From positions 62,001-126,000 of the forward strand of contig JAOALB010000009.1 of the NCBI GenBank assembly GCA_025331125.1: a stretch of 64,000 bases of DNA. The letters are read 5' to 3'. The notes below the pieces were generated by a model. That model saw only the letters and a list, made by a program, of their open reading frames with translations. It was not told where the DNA came from and did no database searches. The stretch comes from Mycogone perniciosa. Its lineage: Eukaryota > Ascomycota > Sordariomycetes > Hypocreales > Hypocreaceae. Below, piece after piece: positions 1 to 12,499 of this stretch (positions are counted from its first letter, which is position 1; every line of letters starts with the position of its first letter). A program made the position numbers and the translations under genes.

Positions 1-2102
1 TCTTCTCGTGGCCGCAAGGCCGCCACTAAAGGGGCAAATAAATCTAGGAAGGCCCCTAGTGATCAGAAGGAAGACACTCCTGTCATTGACCAGAAACCTC
101 TCCTTCAAGTGAACGGCTTGCTGGGAAAGCCGGGGAGGGAAGGTTCTGAGGTGGACGGAAGTAATGGTTTTGGCACGCCTCCAGTGGGTTCAATTACGCC
201 TGGCGCAGCTAACGGGCACTCCGGTATTGCCAGTAATGCTGATGCCATGGAGATCGATGGCCCAAGTCTGAATGGGATGGCTCTAAACCAAGCTTTCGGT
301 CAAGCGGCAGAGCAAGCCTACGAAGACGAGGAATACAAGATATGGAAGCAAAGCACGAAGAAAGACCGAGCGTTGGCTGCCAAGGAACGCTTTCTACTCT
401 TCAAGGACGACAAACTGAGCACCGACGCCCCTGCTCTGCTCCGAAGCAAAGTCGGCATGCGACGATTCTTGACCCGTCAAAAGGAGGCTGAAACGCATGG
501 TCTTATTTACAACCCGCAGCCAGATAATGCTTCACATGCCGCGAAGGATTCGGGAAGCAAGGCGCCAGAGACATTGGCGGAAGGGATCGATGAGGAAAAA
601 GAACAAGTCATCCCAGACTACTACATCCCTCTGAGCAACATCCCGGACATCCCATCAAAGCTGCAGTGGATAGAAGATGGCGATGGCCAAGTCATCAACC
701 AGCATGAAGACTTTCTTCGTCTTGTATCCTCTGGATCTTTTGTCGCACCCCAAAGCAAGCTAACAAAGAAGATGGACGACAACATCCACCAGATCCAAGA
801 GACGAGAAAGCTGGCGACAAAAATTTCCGTGATTAAACAGATGCAGGTTCAGGCCCAGGTTTGTCTACCCACAGTAATTAAACCCAGACTGTGCTGGAAA
901 CTGACTTTGAACAGGTTTATACAAACCAATTTCCCAAGTCGAACGCAGAGACGTTTAGGGAAATGGATATTGACCCACACTTCATTGCGGATGATGGCCC
1001 CGTGATGGCTCCCGAGACCTGCCAAAACGCGCTCAAACGTTCCATTGCGAAGATACTTTATACCACCGGCTTCGAAGAGCTTCAGCCCTCGGCAATAGAT
1101 GCTTTGACCGGAATAGCCGCGGACTATTTTCACAAACTTATCCGGACATTCAATATTTACCGCGAGGCAGAGAGGAAGACAGTTCAGAATGGTAGCGAGA
1201 CAAAGGTGGAGCCTCGTTTTACACCTGAGGAGGTAATTCTTCATACTCTGGATGAAAACGGGCATGATGTTGCGTCACTGGAAAGTTATACCCGAGATGA
1301 GGTGGACAGACTTACCACCAAGCTTGGAGCTCTACATGACAGAATGAAATCGCATCTCGCGGATCTCCTTCGCCCGGCTCTTTCGGCAGAAGCCGGTGAA
1401 GATGGTGTAGGTGCTTTCAACGATGGCAGCGACCAGTTTACTAGTGGTGACTTCGCCGAAGATCTCGGGGAAGACTTCTTTGGCTTCCGCGCTCTCGGTC
1501 TCGACAAGGAGATGGGCCTCGACTTTGTTTCGGTACCGTTCCACCTGCTGCAAAGCAGAGTACGAAATCAGTACCAGATGCAGACACAAGCAGCTGGTGT
1601 CACTACCAATGATATCTTTGACTCGCTTCCTACCTCTGAGCCCGTCACCAAAGAAAATATCCAAAGCCAGATAGGGCTGGTCAAGAATTTCTTCCTGGCT
1701 AAACTCCACGCTAATAGCGACCAGCCTCTGGTTGAGGATGAGGACCTGCCGACGAAGCAAAGGAAGCCGCGTCCTCGTCTTGGTGCTAGTGGGAAGATTA
1801 TCTCGGCTCAGAAACGTCCCCCAAAGGAACAGCTTGCACTCGCTAAGAAAAAGAAGAAGTTGGAGGCTGCAGCAGCCGAGGCCAAACTCAACCCATCTCC
1901 TGAGAAGGGCGGATCAGCAAACCCAGCGACTTCAAAGAAGAAGGCCGGTTCGCTTCCCAATGGCACGGTTCCCAACCCAGCGATCCTGGCATTGGCACCC
2001 GGTATGGAGCGGACGGACAGTATGCAAAGCCAGGGTGGCATGAGCCAAACTAACAAGGACGACACCATCGGCATGATGAGCCCAGAGAGCATTGCTCAAT
2101 AG
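1..2102 (+). CDS. SPT7: SAGA complex subunit Spt7, C-terminal part (5' end outside window)
   Basis: Spt7 is a scaffold of the SAGA histone acetyltransferase and transcription co-activator complex in the nucleus. The window opens inside the gene, so the N-terminus and the bromodomain expected there are missing. Exons are 1-858 and 915-2102, joined across a 56-nt phase-0 intron (donor GTTTGT, branch CTGAC at 901, acceptor CAG at 914). The first exon carries a region rich in charged residues ending in a helical segment. The second exon encodes the histone-fold (bromodomain-associated) domain around CQNALKRSIAKILYTTGFEE, which in this family pairs with Taf10. A conserved Spt7 block follows (FFGFRALGLDKEMGLDFVSV), then a basic Lys/Ala-rich low-complexity tail. 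Converges on the hydroxymethyltransferase gene downstream. The family call rests on the histone fold plus the following conserved block; no competing family fits as well. Confidence 0.85.
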
Positions 2103-3613
2103 GTATTACAATACCTGCCACGACTCAATGGTCACCGCCGGCCTGATCTCACTCACTCCGACTATGTATATAAACGACACACGTTGCGTTTGAATACGCG
2201 TGCTGGGTTCTATCCAGCTATCAACCACTAGGGGGACACACCCAGTCAAGATGCGTATTGGCATCTTGAACAAATCCTTGTGCTATTACCTGTATTTCCG
2301 ACGCCTAATGCTTTTTAACCTTGCTAATTTCCACACATGTTATTTTGCCCTTCCCCCCCACATACCCCTTTCTACGCCTTAACCAGGGACTGGGCTTTTG
2401 TTGCTCCTTTTTCTTCTGTCCTATTGATCACTCATGCCCGTCCGACCTTGAATTTTTGTGTGGCGTTTTACAGGATACGATTATGGAAATTCTTTTTTTT
2501 CTTCTCAACCAGAACGGGTCTATGTACCTACGACCGTCTGTCTCGGAAAGTGTGAAGAAGGGGATGGTTCTTTGAGGGACAAAAAAAAGAGAAATTCATC
2601 GACTCAAAACTTTTTATTCTTGTTTTCTCCTTTCATAGTCTATGTCTTGACACCAACACTCACTGGCATGGAGACAACTATCAGCATTCTTCTTGTTTTT
2701 TTCTTCTTTTTCTCCAATCAAGAGAGCTGCAAGAGGGGGTGGTGATGCGGATGATTATGATGAGGTTGCAACGAAGACGTTTTTGTTTATCCTTTTATCC
2801 TTTTCTTCTTCCTCTCCTCCTTATGTGAGAGAGAAACCTGTCCTTTCTGGTACGTGCTTCTAGATATTCCCAAACCAAACATGGGTCACAATGTCGTGCT
2901 GGCGGCTTGGATGAATTCTTTGTTCTTCTCCGTTCCTTTCTTTGTGCTTCTTCTTTTTTGTTCTGGCGCTGGGGGAGACCGGCGGCTGGATTTTGCGGAT
3001 ACCGGGATGGATGATGGATGGATTCGATGCGAAAAAATGGACGAGGGAGAACTATATAGGCGATAGGCAAATGCGCAAAGCCTTTAATGAGCACTGTGAA
3101 TCATGCATGATACAAGTGAATATAGCGAAACTGTCGACTCGTGGAGTGCTCCGGAAAAGAGCGAATGAAATGCATCCAATTGTTTGGATACCTGGACGAC
3201 CTGACTAGGTAATACAGATAATAAATCACAGCATAGTTCTAGTTCACATGAGAGCCCGTTTGTTTTTCTCGTTATACCCACTTGTTGAAGCAGGCCGGTT
3301 CCATTCATATCTGATTTCGACTACAAAATAGTAGTGTATGCTTTAATCTCACAAATATCCCGCCAAACTCCCTTCCCCGGCTCCAGTTGAAATGGAAGCA
3401 TGCGCCAGCCCTAATAAAATCGCAAAGTTGTTGAACATTTCGCCGTTTGTCTCGTCCGTCTCGTCCCATACCATGTTAAATGCCGCGGGGAACACAGCCC
3501 CTTTTCCTCATTTTACCCCCTGTTTTCAAAATATCCTAGTACTATTTCCATCAATGTTGAAGTCTTCTTCAATCAATCCTTGTTTGAAGTGAAATTTGAT
3601 GTTGCGTGTGCAC
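2103..3613. other. Intergenic, convergent 3' regions
   Basis: Space between the stop codons of SPT7 and the convergent hydroxymethyltransferase gene. It is T-rich with several poly(T)/poly(A) runs near 2490, 2580 and 2700, as expected for 3' untranslated regions. I see no coding region or RNA gene. Confidence 0.5.
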
Positions 3614-5278
3614 TTAGATGCCAGCATCCAGGCGCCAGCCCTCAACGGGGAGGGGGAAGCCGCTCGCCCAAGCAGAAATCTCCTTGCGCAGCTCGTTGAT
3701 CTTGGCAACCTCGCCGCCAGCAACCTTGACCTTGAAGTCCTTGAGCTTGTTGGCCTCCTTGGGCAGGGCAGCCTGGGCCTCCAGGCAGATCTTGATGGCG
3801 GCGTCGATGTAGACAGCGACACGCTCAAAGTCCTGCTCGCCGAAGCCACGGCTGGTCATGGCAGGGGTACCAATGCGGATACCGCAGGGAGTCAGGGCAC
3901 TCTTGTCGCCGGGGATGGAGTTCTTGTTGCAGGCAATGTTGATCTGCTCCAGGACAGCCTCGACACGGGCGCCATCCAGGCTGAACTGACGAAGGTCGAG
4001 GAGGACCATGTGGCTGTCAGTGCCGTCGGCAACGAGCTTGTGGCCAAGCTCCTTGAACTTGTTCTCCAGAGTCTTGGCATTGGAGATGACCTTCTCCTGG
4101 TAGGCCTTGAACTCGGGGGTCTGAGCCTGCTTAAGGGCAACAGCCAAAGCAGTGATGGTGTGGTTGTGGGGACCACCCTGGTGGCCGGGGAAGACGGAGA
4201 AGTTGATGGGGTTCTCGAGATCATACAAAGTCTCCTTGCCGGTCTTAGCATCAACGGAGCGGACGCCCTTGCGGAAGAAGATCATGGCACCACGGGGACC
4301 ACGCAGAGACTTGTGGGTGGTGGTGGTGACAATGTCGGCATACTTGAAAGGCGTGGGAATGACCTCGGCAGCAATGAGACCGGAGATGTGAGCCATGTCG
4401 ACAACGAGGTAAGCACCGACGGAGTCGGCAATCTTGCGCATGCGCTCATAGTCGATGAGACGGCAGTAAGCCGAAGTACCGGCAACCAGGACCTTGGGGC
4501 GGAACAGGGTGGCGTTCTGCTGGAGCTGGTCATAGTCAATGATGCCGGTGTCGAGGTTGACGCGGTAGGGCATAGTCTCGAAGTAGGTCGAGATAGCAGA
4601 GATCCTGTGACGGAGGCGGTTAGTCGAGGCTGTCCTTCACCAGGAGTCTTCGAATCTAGCTCCATCACTCACTTCTTCTGGGGGGTCTGGTAGCCGTGGC
4701 TCAGATGGCCACCGTGGGGAAGGTCAAGACCCATCAGGCGGCCATGAGGGGGCATGATGGCCTGGTAGACCTGCAGGTTGGCAGGGCTGCCGCTGAGGCA
4801 CTGAACATTGACACCCCACTTCTCAGAGTCAAGGTGGAAGGCCGCGAGGGCACGGCGCTGGCAGAGCAGCTCGATCTGGTCAATGTGCTGGTTGCCTCCG
4901 TAGTAGCGGGCACCGGGGTAACCCTCGGAGTACTTGTTGGACATGGGAGAGCCGAGGGCATCGAAGACGGCACGTGATGTGATGTTCTCAGAGGCAATGA
5001 GAACGATGGACTCCCGCTGGCGCTGGATCTCATCTTTCTGCGGAATTGTCAGAACCATTGGATGGCATGGCATGGCATGATGCGGGGTATGGAGATGGAT
5101 GATGGCATACCATGATGGCAGCGACCTCGGGGTCGGAGTCGAGAAGAGACTTCTCAAGCATCTACAGAGCAGGCCAGTTAATATCCATCAATGCTCCTGC
5201 TGGCGAGGAGGGGAAAGCAAAACGACATACCTCCTTGTGAGACGCCGTCAAGGCGTAGGTGGACTCGTTGGAAGCCAT
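3614..5278 (-). CDS. SHM2: Cytosolic serine hydroxymethyltransferase
   Basis: PLP enzyme interconverting serine plus tetrahydrofolate and glycine plus methylene-tetrahydrofolate; the main source of one-carbon units. Four exons on the minus strand: 5231-5278, 5111-5161, 4673-5037 and 3614-4604, separated by introns of 69, 73 and 68 nt with clean GT/AG ends. The product is 484 aa, normal for the family. The start MASNESTYALTAS runs straight into the conserved SHMT N-terminal helix with no mitochondrial presequence, so this is the cytosolic form (yeast Shm2 type). The PLP lysine lies in VTTTTHKSLRGPRGAMIF at about residue 253; YSEGYPGARYYGG and SGSPANLQVYQA are also classic SHMT blocks. Codon use is strongly biased to C-ending codons, suggesting high expression. 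Divergent from the ferric reductase gene. Confidence 0.96.
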
Positions 5279-6601
5279 TGCAGCTGTTTGGAGGGGTCTG
5301 CTCAAGGTATTGGGGAAAAGAAAATTCCTTGATTGAGGTCAGAGACGATGATGGATCAAGGAAGAAAGATTTTTTTTTTTAGCGGCGCTGGATGAAGAGA
5401 AGGTTTATGAGAGGAAAAAAAGATGGTGGGAGAGATATCTGGTGACTCGAAAAAAGGCGGGCGAGATCGGATGGCGGGGCGCGTGGGGCTTTGGAGGAAG
5501 CTCACCTACAGGTAAGTGCATAGCGCATATGTACGTGCTACAGCGACCTCTCCAGGGCTGTTAGGCCGTTAGAAGACTCCGATAGTGGGCACGTAAGCAC
5601 TGCATCCCAGGCGATTCTGGTCCGATTAGTTGCTGGAAATGGAAAGTTTTTCAACAGAAAATAGCTCGTTGGCAGCACGCCTACTCCGTAAGCAGCTCAG
5701 CTGGTATCTAGGTAGGAGTATCTCTACGAACCTGGATGGCCAATATCAAGTGTCCTTTGTCCTCCGAATCCGAAGCATCTAATCACAGCATCCGCCTGAC
5801 TGTCTACTCCCTAGGTACTACCACCACTACTACTCTGCAGGCATGCCAATGCCACCATCCTCAACGAACCATCACTCACATAGATACGAAGTACGCAGTA
5901 GTAGTACAACATCCACTCATCTCCAATCGGGCGGCATAGTGGAGCTTTCCGGCACAATTTGGTTTTAACTCCACAGACTGTCAAATGCCGCCCTAACACT
6001 ACCTCGCTAAGGACAGGCAAGACACATCACTGATTATTCGATTGGAACCTCAATGGACTGAGTATTAGCACTTAGGACCAATCCGGAGCAATTCGGCAGT
6101 AAGCTTTTCGGAGCTTCGGTGAAAGTTTGCAGTCAAAACTCGGGCCAAATCTTGTCAATGAGAATGAATCATACGTAAGATCCGAAAGGATTAAACCAAT
6201 CGGGATAAGTCGGTGGTCCGATCCTATGAAGGAAAACTCATTGCCTTGTCGAATCTAAAACGATCTTTGTGTGATGGAGGACAACATCTCACGCTGTTTG
6301 TCAACGTCGACCTACGCTTTGTCGAGCACTCACATAAACGTGGGATGATAAGATCGGTTCATAATGACCGAGAAAAACAACACACACCTGTCAAGAGCCA
6401 TGATGTAAAATGTCCGAGAAAATCTCATGATTCCAAATTCTCACCATGTCACTATCGTGGTGTGGCTTGACACCTCTCTCTATTATCACAGCCACAGTCT
6501 ATGGTGGCGCATACATTATCAATCAGTAAGACATGAATAACCTCCCGTCCTTCCATGAGGGTCCCACCAGTCAAAAGACCTCAGGTCTTTCTTCAATCAC
6601 C
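5279..6601. other. Divergent intergenic region (SHMT / ferric reductase promoters)
   Basis: 1.3-kb region between two divergently transcribed genes, so it should hold both promoters and 5' leaders. It contains one TACTCCGTA motif (5682-5690) of the dispersed family described elsewhere, a poly(T) run near 5371, and CCAAT/GATA cores near the reductase side. No coding region is supported. Confidence 0.5.
6196..6209 (+). promoter_or_regulatory. CCAAT box next to a GATA core upstream of the ferric reductase
   Basis: CCAAT at 6196-6200 is followed at once by GATAAG at 6204-6209, about 400 bp upstream of the reductase start; another TGATAAGA lies near 6347. In Eurotiales, iron genes are controlled by the CCAAT-binding complex with HapX and by the GATA repressor SreA. 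The spacing and flanks do not match the full published SreA or HapX consensus, so this is only a suggestive juxtaposition. Confidence 0.25.
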
Positions 6602-8471
6602 ATGGGCTGGCCATACGAATTCCTAACTCTCTCCAAGGAGGAGATCCATCTCCGCCGTGAGACCCTCGACCACTACGGCCGCATCGCGCATTTCTCGGCC
6701 TTTGCTCCGGCGCTCATCCTTCTTCTGGCACGTCTGGTCCGGACAGCCGCACGGTCCGTCTCCGGAGCCGATCATCACGGTCGGTATGTGGAAGTTCCCG
6801 GATCGCCGGCCATCAAGGCTCAGCGGGCCGGCGCTATCGGGGGTCTCGCAGCGTGGTGGAGGAGGTTTGTGTGGTGGCTAGGCGATGATGTTACTCTGGG
6901 AGGCGTGAGTTGGGGACAGAGAGATGAATGGATCGTGGGCCTTTCGTGGACGGCATGGCTCCTAGTTTTGAGCGTGATAGGAACGGGAAGAGGTCAGTCG
7001 TGCTTTATCTCATCTCATCTGAATCTTATCCTATCAATTGACGTTTCTATATTGTGATCTCCTGTCTTGTCTCACTGTCGTGACAACCCCTTTCTAACAT
7101 ATGCTAGACTACTTACATCTCACCAAACGACTCGGCCTCGTCGCCGTCTCTCAAATGCCCATCCAGTATCTCCTCTCCCTCAAAGCTCTCAACCCCTTCG
7201 CATGGGCCTTCAACTCCTCCCATGAGCATATCAACCGATACCACCGCGTCCTAGGCCGCATCATCTACGTCTTTCTAGTCCTCCACGTCATTCTCTACAA
7301 CAACTTCTTCATCCTGTCCGGGATCTGGCTCAAGCGCTTCTTCGCCCCTGTCGTCTTCCTTGGTGTTGTTGCCGCAATTGGCTTCCATGGCCTCTTTGGT
7401 ACAGCAATGGTTCGTGTCAGGCAGTACTCGTATCGCCTGTTCTTCGTCACTCACCTCGTCATGGCCTTTTCCCTACCGATATTACTCTTCTTTCATGCCC
7501 ACACGGCACGTTTATACGTGGCTGAATGTGTCGTCATCTTCATCCTGGACCTAGCAGTGAGAAGAGCCGGCACTATCACAGCCCCTTCTGTCCTAGAAAC
7601 TATCCCCGGCACCAATCTCGTCAAGGTCTCCGCCCCGATGCCCGCAGTAAAGGCCGAAAAGTTCCGATCGCTGCCCGGGTCCCACATCTTCCTCACCATC
7701 CCTCCCCAAGGCAGATCCAACAGGTTCCTGGCCTCCAAATCAGGCATCGTCGACTTCCTCTACAACCCCTTTACAGTAGCATCTGTCAGCGAAGATGACA
7801 GTAGCATCACATTCATCGCTAGGACACGAGGAGGCCCCATGACCAACATCCTCACCCAATTTGCCTCCAACCCTTTGCCCTCCACGGCCGAGGGCCATAT
7901 CCCCCTTGCCATTGAAGGGCCCTATGGAGCGATGGGAAAGCACTTCCATGACCTCGTCAACTGGGGCGCCACTCGCATCCTCCTCATTGCCGGTGGAGTC
8001 GGCGCTACCTTCACTCTCCCCATCTACCACGCCCTCCTGCATGACACTCCCTCCACCAAAGTCCAATTCATCTGGGCAATCCGCAGCGCTGGTGACGCCA
8101 CCTGGGCCATCAATGCCAACAGCGCCGCTGGGAGGAGCCTCCTCGAAGACGAAAACGTCCAGCTCTACCTAACAGGCGACATGGGTATTGAAGCCACCCC
8201 GGATAACAGACCATTACATCAAAATGGCACCGTAGAACTAGACGCCATGTTCCGTGACCCCCGGCGGGGGGGATTTACACCGGAGCACAACCGTAGACGT
8301 CCCAATATCGAGAAAATAGTAGATGATGCGTTCCGCCAAGGACTTCAAGACAAAGTCGCAGTGTTAGTGTGCGGACCGCAGGAGATGACCAAGGAGGTGA
8401 GGCAGCGTGTTCGACCATGGGTGATGAAAGGTCGGGAAATGTGGTGGCATCATGAGAGTTTCGGGTGGTGA
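6602..8471 (+). CDS. Ferric-chelate reductase, FRE family (plasma-membrane flavocytochrome b)
   Basis: Membrane enzyme predicted to pass electrons from NADPH via FAD and haem to extracellular ferric or cupric chelates. Exons 6602-6992 and 7108-8471 are joined by a 115-nt phase-1 intron with branch CTAAC near 7094; product 584 aa. I chose the ATG at 6602 (MGWPYEF) because it matches usual family N-termini; an in-frame ATG at 6533 would add 23 residues. The ferric-reductase domain shows two haem-ligand histidine pairs, in RYHRVLGRIIYVFLVLH and FFVTHLVMAFSLPILLFFHAH, about 300-450 nt into exon 2. The FAD motif reads NPFTVAS, a variant of HPFT common in fungal FREs. The NADPH site is GGVGATFTLP, and the C-terminus has the usual VLVCGPQEM. 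No signal peptide is apparent. Specific substrate (iron, copper) cannot be told from sequence. Confidence 0.9.
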
Positions 8472-9010
8472 GATTTTTTGCTCCTCCCCCCCCCCTTTTT
8501 TTTTGCCTAGAAATGGCTTGGTTCTCTTTTGTACATAGAGTTAGTTAAACAATAGATACACAGGCGGTTTATATATCTCTTTACCATCGTTGCCACTCAT
8601 GCCCAGGGAAGTTCATCCAGTGATGGCAAGGTTGGTTCATCTCCTCACAAACAAGACTTGAAAGAGCCAAGGCAAACACATAACTAGCATGACAAAAGCC
8701 AAGGCAATGCAGTCACCATTTTCCATTTAGTTCCGGTAACATCCATTGCCCTACTCCCTGGAAGATACGGAGCAATCTCTGGTCCATAAAAATCACAACG
8801 CCCGTTGGAACTTATCCAGCTCCAATTATATATCCATCTAGCCACCCCCTCATACACGCTCAAAGCCAGAATGCCTATTTAAGGGAAGAAACGATAAATG
8901 CCAGACCTCCATTGGTATCAGTGAACTCTGAAATACGACATCAACGTAAAGAATCATTTTCACACCCCATCTTGGCCAAACAGCCAGGGGCGGGGAAATG
9001 AAATCAAGGA
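8472..9010. other. Intergenic, convergent 3' regions
   Basis: Space between the convergent ferric reductase and NAB3 stop codons. A C-run followed by a T-run lies at 8488-8504. Nothing coding is seen. Confidence 0.5.
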
Positions 9011-11827
9011 TCACTGCCGGTAACGGGCCAGTTGAGCCATGATATTTTGGACCTGAGCCGCCGCATCACCAGTACCGCCTCCTGCCTCTTGAGAACTTCC
9101 AGCCTGCGCAGTCGTTGTTTGTGCGCCATACGCAGTTCCGTACTGCGCCTGAGCGTGAGGTGCATGATGCTGTGGCGCCATATTACCGTTGAGGGATCCC
9201 AAGATTGCTTGAATGTCAACCTGCGAATTGGGGGCTGCTGTAACCGGGTTTGCGCCGCCATAAGAGGCTCCAGAATGTGCGCCAGGCACCACACTTTGAG
9301 GAGCTGCCTGTATCGTGGATAAAAGGCGCTGCAATGTGTTGTTATCCACCTGGCCGAGCAGACTCGCAATATCGGCTGCAGCGGCCGGGGGAGGCTGGGT
9401 CGGATAGGCTCCGGGCTGCTGCACACCAGCGTAGGGGGCAGTGTGAGACGGCGCTGGAGGAGGCTGGGTACTATACGAATGAGGAGGATATCCGCCGGAG
9501 ATGCCGTAATGTTGACTGTAATGGGAAGCCCCTGAAGCCCTGGCTCGCATGATCACCTCGGCGGCAGTAGTCGGATCCAAGTCGATGTACTGCTCAAAAT
9601 GGACGTTGTGTATGCCAGCAGACCGGTCAAACGAATGAACCGGGATCTTCCCTAGGCCTTGCGAACGGAGATCCAAGTCTACGACACCGTGGACTCCCTC
9701 GGCGGCTTGTCGCTGTATAACTTGCTCCTTCGGGAATCGAGGGTGAAGGTACATGACATTGGTCTTTAGACCCTTGGCTTTGAAGGCACCTTCAACCCAT
9801 ATCCCAAACTCCCGGTTGACGTCTGGCTGCATGATGATTTGCACATCTGGGACATCTGCGCCATATCGACGCGGCAGATCCAGTTCACTCTCGTGCCGAG
9901 GCCGTCCGCCGTAAGGGCTATGGCTTCTTCTCCGATAATCCTTGCCATTTCGTTCATACCCAGGTGATCGTGAACGTCCCCGTCCCCGCCCCGAATCGTA
10001 GTATCCCCGATCTCGGCTGTAGCCGTCGTTCCTGTTATCGCTCCTGTTGTCGTTCCTGTTGTCATTCCTGTTGTCACTTCTGTTGTCGCTTCTGTTGTCG
10101 CTTCTGTTGTCGCCCCTGTTATCGCTCCTGTTATCGTTCCTGCCGTCGTTCCTATTGTAATAATCATTGCGACGTGGCGAGTGATTACGGCTGGATCGAT
10201 TCTCTTCACGACCATATTTATCGTTTCTGCGACCGGTATCGCGTCCACGGCTCCTATCTGGGCTTCGATTTCGATCTTTTTTGGCCTTGTCCTGTAGACG
10301 GGAGATTTCAAGATCTGCATATTGTTGGTTAAACAAGTTCCCTGGAAAACACCCAGGAATGTGTGTGTGGGGGGGGTTCACTTACGTATTCGGCGACCTT
10401 TAACCTCCATGCCCTGAAGGTTCTCTAGGGCTCGTCGACCTTCCTCGACGGTATGATACTGTACGAATCCATAAGCAGACTTCAGGGAGATCTGCGCGAG
10501 CCTGCCGAATCTGTGGAATATGTCAAAAACATCGCGCTTCGAAACCTTGTCGCTAGAGAGGTTTCCTGTAGAGACTATATGAGCATTGGTTTATTTAACG
10601 CACGTTAGGCGCACATCATCACTTACCAATAAAGATGCGTGACCCCTCTGGGAAGCGATCCCATTTGGCCTCGGACATGTACTGTCGTTCGTCGGCCATA
10701 AACTGGTCCCACTGTCGTTGATACTCGGCATCTTGGGCTCGATCAGCAGGGTAGCCAGGGGGGTTGGAAGGGTATGGGGGGGCATTTATGGAGGTGATGG
10801 CGGCCGGGGCATTCAGACCTGTGGCTGGGGGAGGTGGGAGATTTCCTAGGACATCAGTCGAGGAGGTTCCGGGGGCACCAGCAATAACATAGGTGGAAGG
10901 CTGCCCTGGCGTTGGTGGCGCAACGATGTTGGCCGAAATAGTGGGATTAGATCCGGGAGGGTGGTGTGAAGCATACGATTGGGGAACGGCCTGCGGCAAT
11001 GGGGGTCGCGGCGGAAGGGAGGAAGATGATGGCAAAGCAGTGGAAGGCAGAGAGCTAAGGCCTGCGGGCGCTTCAGGTGTCGCAGCAGAGGCGGATGAAG
11101 GATCAGGATTGCCGGAGCTGGGTTCAGCGGATTGGGCAGTGAGCTCAGCCACCAGTTGTTGGATGTCAACAACAGACGCATCTTCAGACTCTGGTTTGGC
11201 GGGGTCTGCTCCGGATGTGGACTGAGGCAGTGCCGACGGAATGACAGCCGCTGGATCGGCGGGTTGTGATGAAGATGTGATAACACGCTCAGGTTCTGCG
11301 TCAGGCTGGGCGGCAGAAGGGTGCGAAGCAGCTGGGGCCATCGCAGATGAATCAGGAGCGACATGAGAAACGCCTGATGGGCGGCTAGTCAAGTGATCGG
11401 ATGGCAGAGAAATATCGTTGGATTCTCGTGGTATTGATACATCTTGTGGGGAATCCTGGCCTTCCCCTTCCTCAGGGCCGATGGGCGAATCAAATGTTTT
11501 GGCGTAGTCGTCGTTGCTGTCGGCAGGCTCCTGCTGAGGCGGCTCTAGGGCCATTTCCTCTGATTCCTCGCCGTAGGCATCGTTGAAGCTGTCATCATCT
11601 ACAACATCGTCTGTCTCACCAGCAGACGCAATGACATGGTCGACGTGGGGTTCGCCGGCAATGCCGTTGGGGGCAGTGGCAGCAGCAGCAATCATGGCGT
11701 CGATTGTATCGACAGTGTGCTGGAGCGCTGGCACAACGAGAGGCGCGGCCGAATGGACAGGTGAGGGGGATATGGGGGAGAGGTTGGCGGTGGCTTGCAG
11801 CGTCGCTTCGGGCTCAGGCTCTGGCAT
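9011..11827 (-). CDS. NAB3: Nab3-like RNA-binding protein (Nrd1-Nab3-Sen1 termination complex)
   Basis: Nuclear RNA-binding protein expected to recruit the Nrd1-Nab3-Sen1 machinery to non-coding and unstable transcripts. Exons on the minus strand are 10627-11827, 10386-10565 and 9011-10314 (introns 61 and 71 nt); product 894 aa. The N-terminal 400 residues are acidic, Pro/Ser-rich and disordered. One RRM spans the intron junctions: RNP2 reads RIFIGNL, and RNP1-like SAYGFVQYHT sits in exon 2. Exon 3 begins with an Arg-rich tract of xDNR repeats, then a folded domain (from DVPDVQIIMQP to FEQYIDLDP) resembling the anticodon-binding-like domain shared by Nab3 and NCOA5. The tail is Gln/Pro/Ala-rich and ends MAQLARYRQ, like the self-assembly tail of Nab3. 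An additional upstream exon cannot be excluded because an AG lies just before the ATG. Divergent from the ICT1-type gene. Confidence 0.82.
10031..10138 (-). repeat. 12-bp coding tandem repeat encoding (S/N/G)-D-N-R
   Basis: Nine consecutive 12-bp units (plus-strand core CTGTTRTCG) inside the third NAB3 exon encode a run of xDNR tetrapeptides, with x = Ser, Asn or Gly. The units are near identical at the DNA level, pointing to recent slippage or unequal exchange. The copy number is likely to vary between strains. Confidence 0.9.
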
Positions 11828-12499
11828 GAAGCTGGATTTGCGGACTATAATGGGATTAAGAGGAAGGCTTTGGGAGCTGCATCCGCATCCAGGCTACGAA
11901 ATACCTTTGCCACGAGCCGCTAATAGTATATGTGTCTGATAGTACTTCGTACGGAGGAGAGGAGTCGACTGAGAGCGGGATAAAATGTCGGCAGTGTTTT
12001 GATGTGGGGCCTGGTCGAGGTGAGGCGCAAGGGCCTGCAGGCGAGAGATCTCGGTGCGACACGCAGATCAATGCGGATGGAATGTGTCTGTGCGAGGTAT
12101 CGAGTACGAAAGGCCTGGGGGCCTCTATCGAGTAGTGCAAATGATGTGAACAGGCCGGTCGCCTGTGATAACGCGTGGGGAGTCAATATGAAGTCGGGAT
12201 GAGAAAAGCAAGAAGAAGTTGGAGTTGAAGGAGCAAAGACGAAAAGGCTGGGAGGCTGGCCGCAGCCTCAAAATCTGATGCTGCGCTAGGCCTTTTTAGG
12301 ACAGATAGCACATGAAATGGTCTGGGTGGGGCAAAGGGAGAATTCGAAAACCCCACTGGCAAGTTTGCTGGTATTGCGGGCGCCATCCCATTTTGGGATT
12401 TAGTACATAAGCTGACTTATCATTGAAGTTGAGAGTTCATGAGAACAACCTGAACAGCCTGTAAAAGGAGCCGTGGGAACCAAAGCTCAACCCAGCACC
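11828..12499. other. Divergent promoter region (NAB3 / ICT1-type factor)
   Basis: 672-bp shared upstream region of two divergent genes. It carries TACTTCGTA at 11943-11951 followed by a partial TACGGAG. No coding region is supported. Confidence 0.5.

Noticed and set aside
3596..4693. 365-codon open frame antisense to the hydroxymethyltransferase gene
   Set aside because: It is the reverse-strand shadow of a strongly codon-biased gene, with a Leu/Val/Gly-rich translation.
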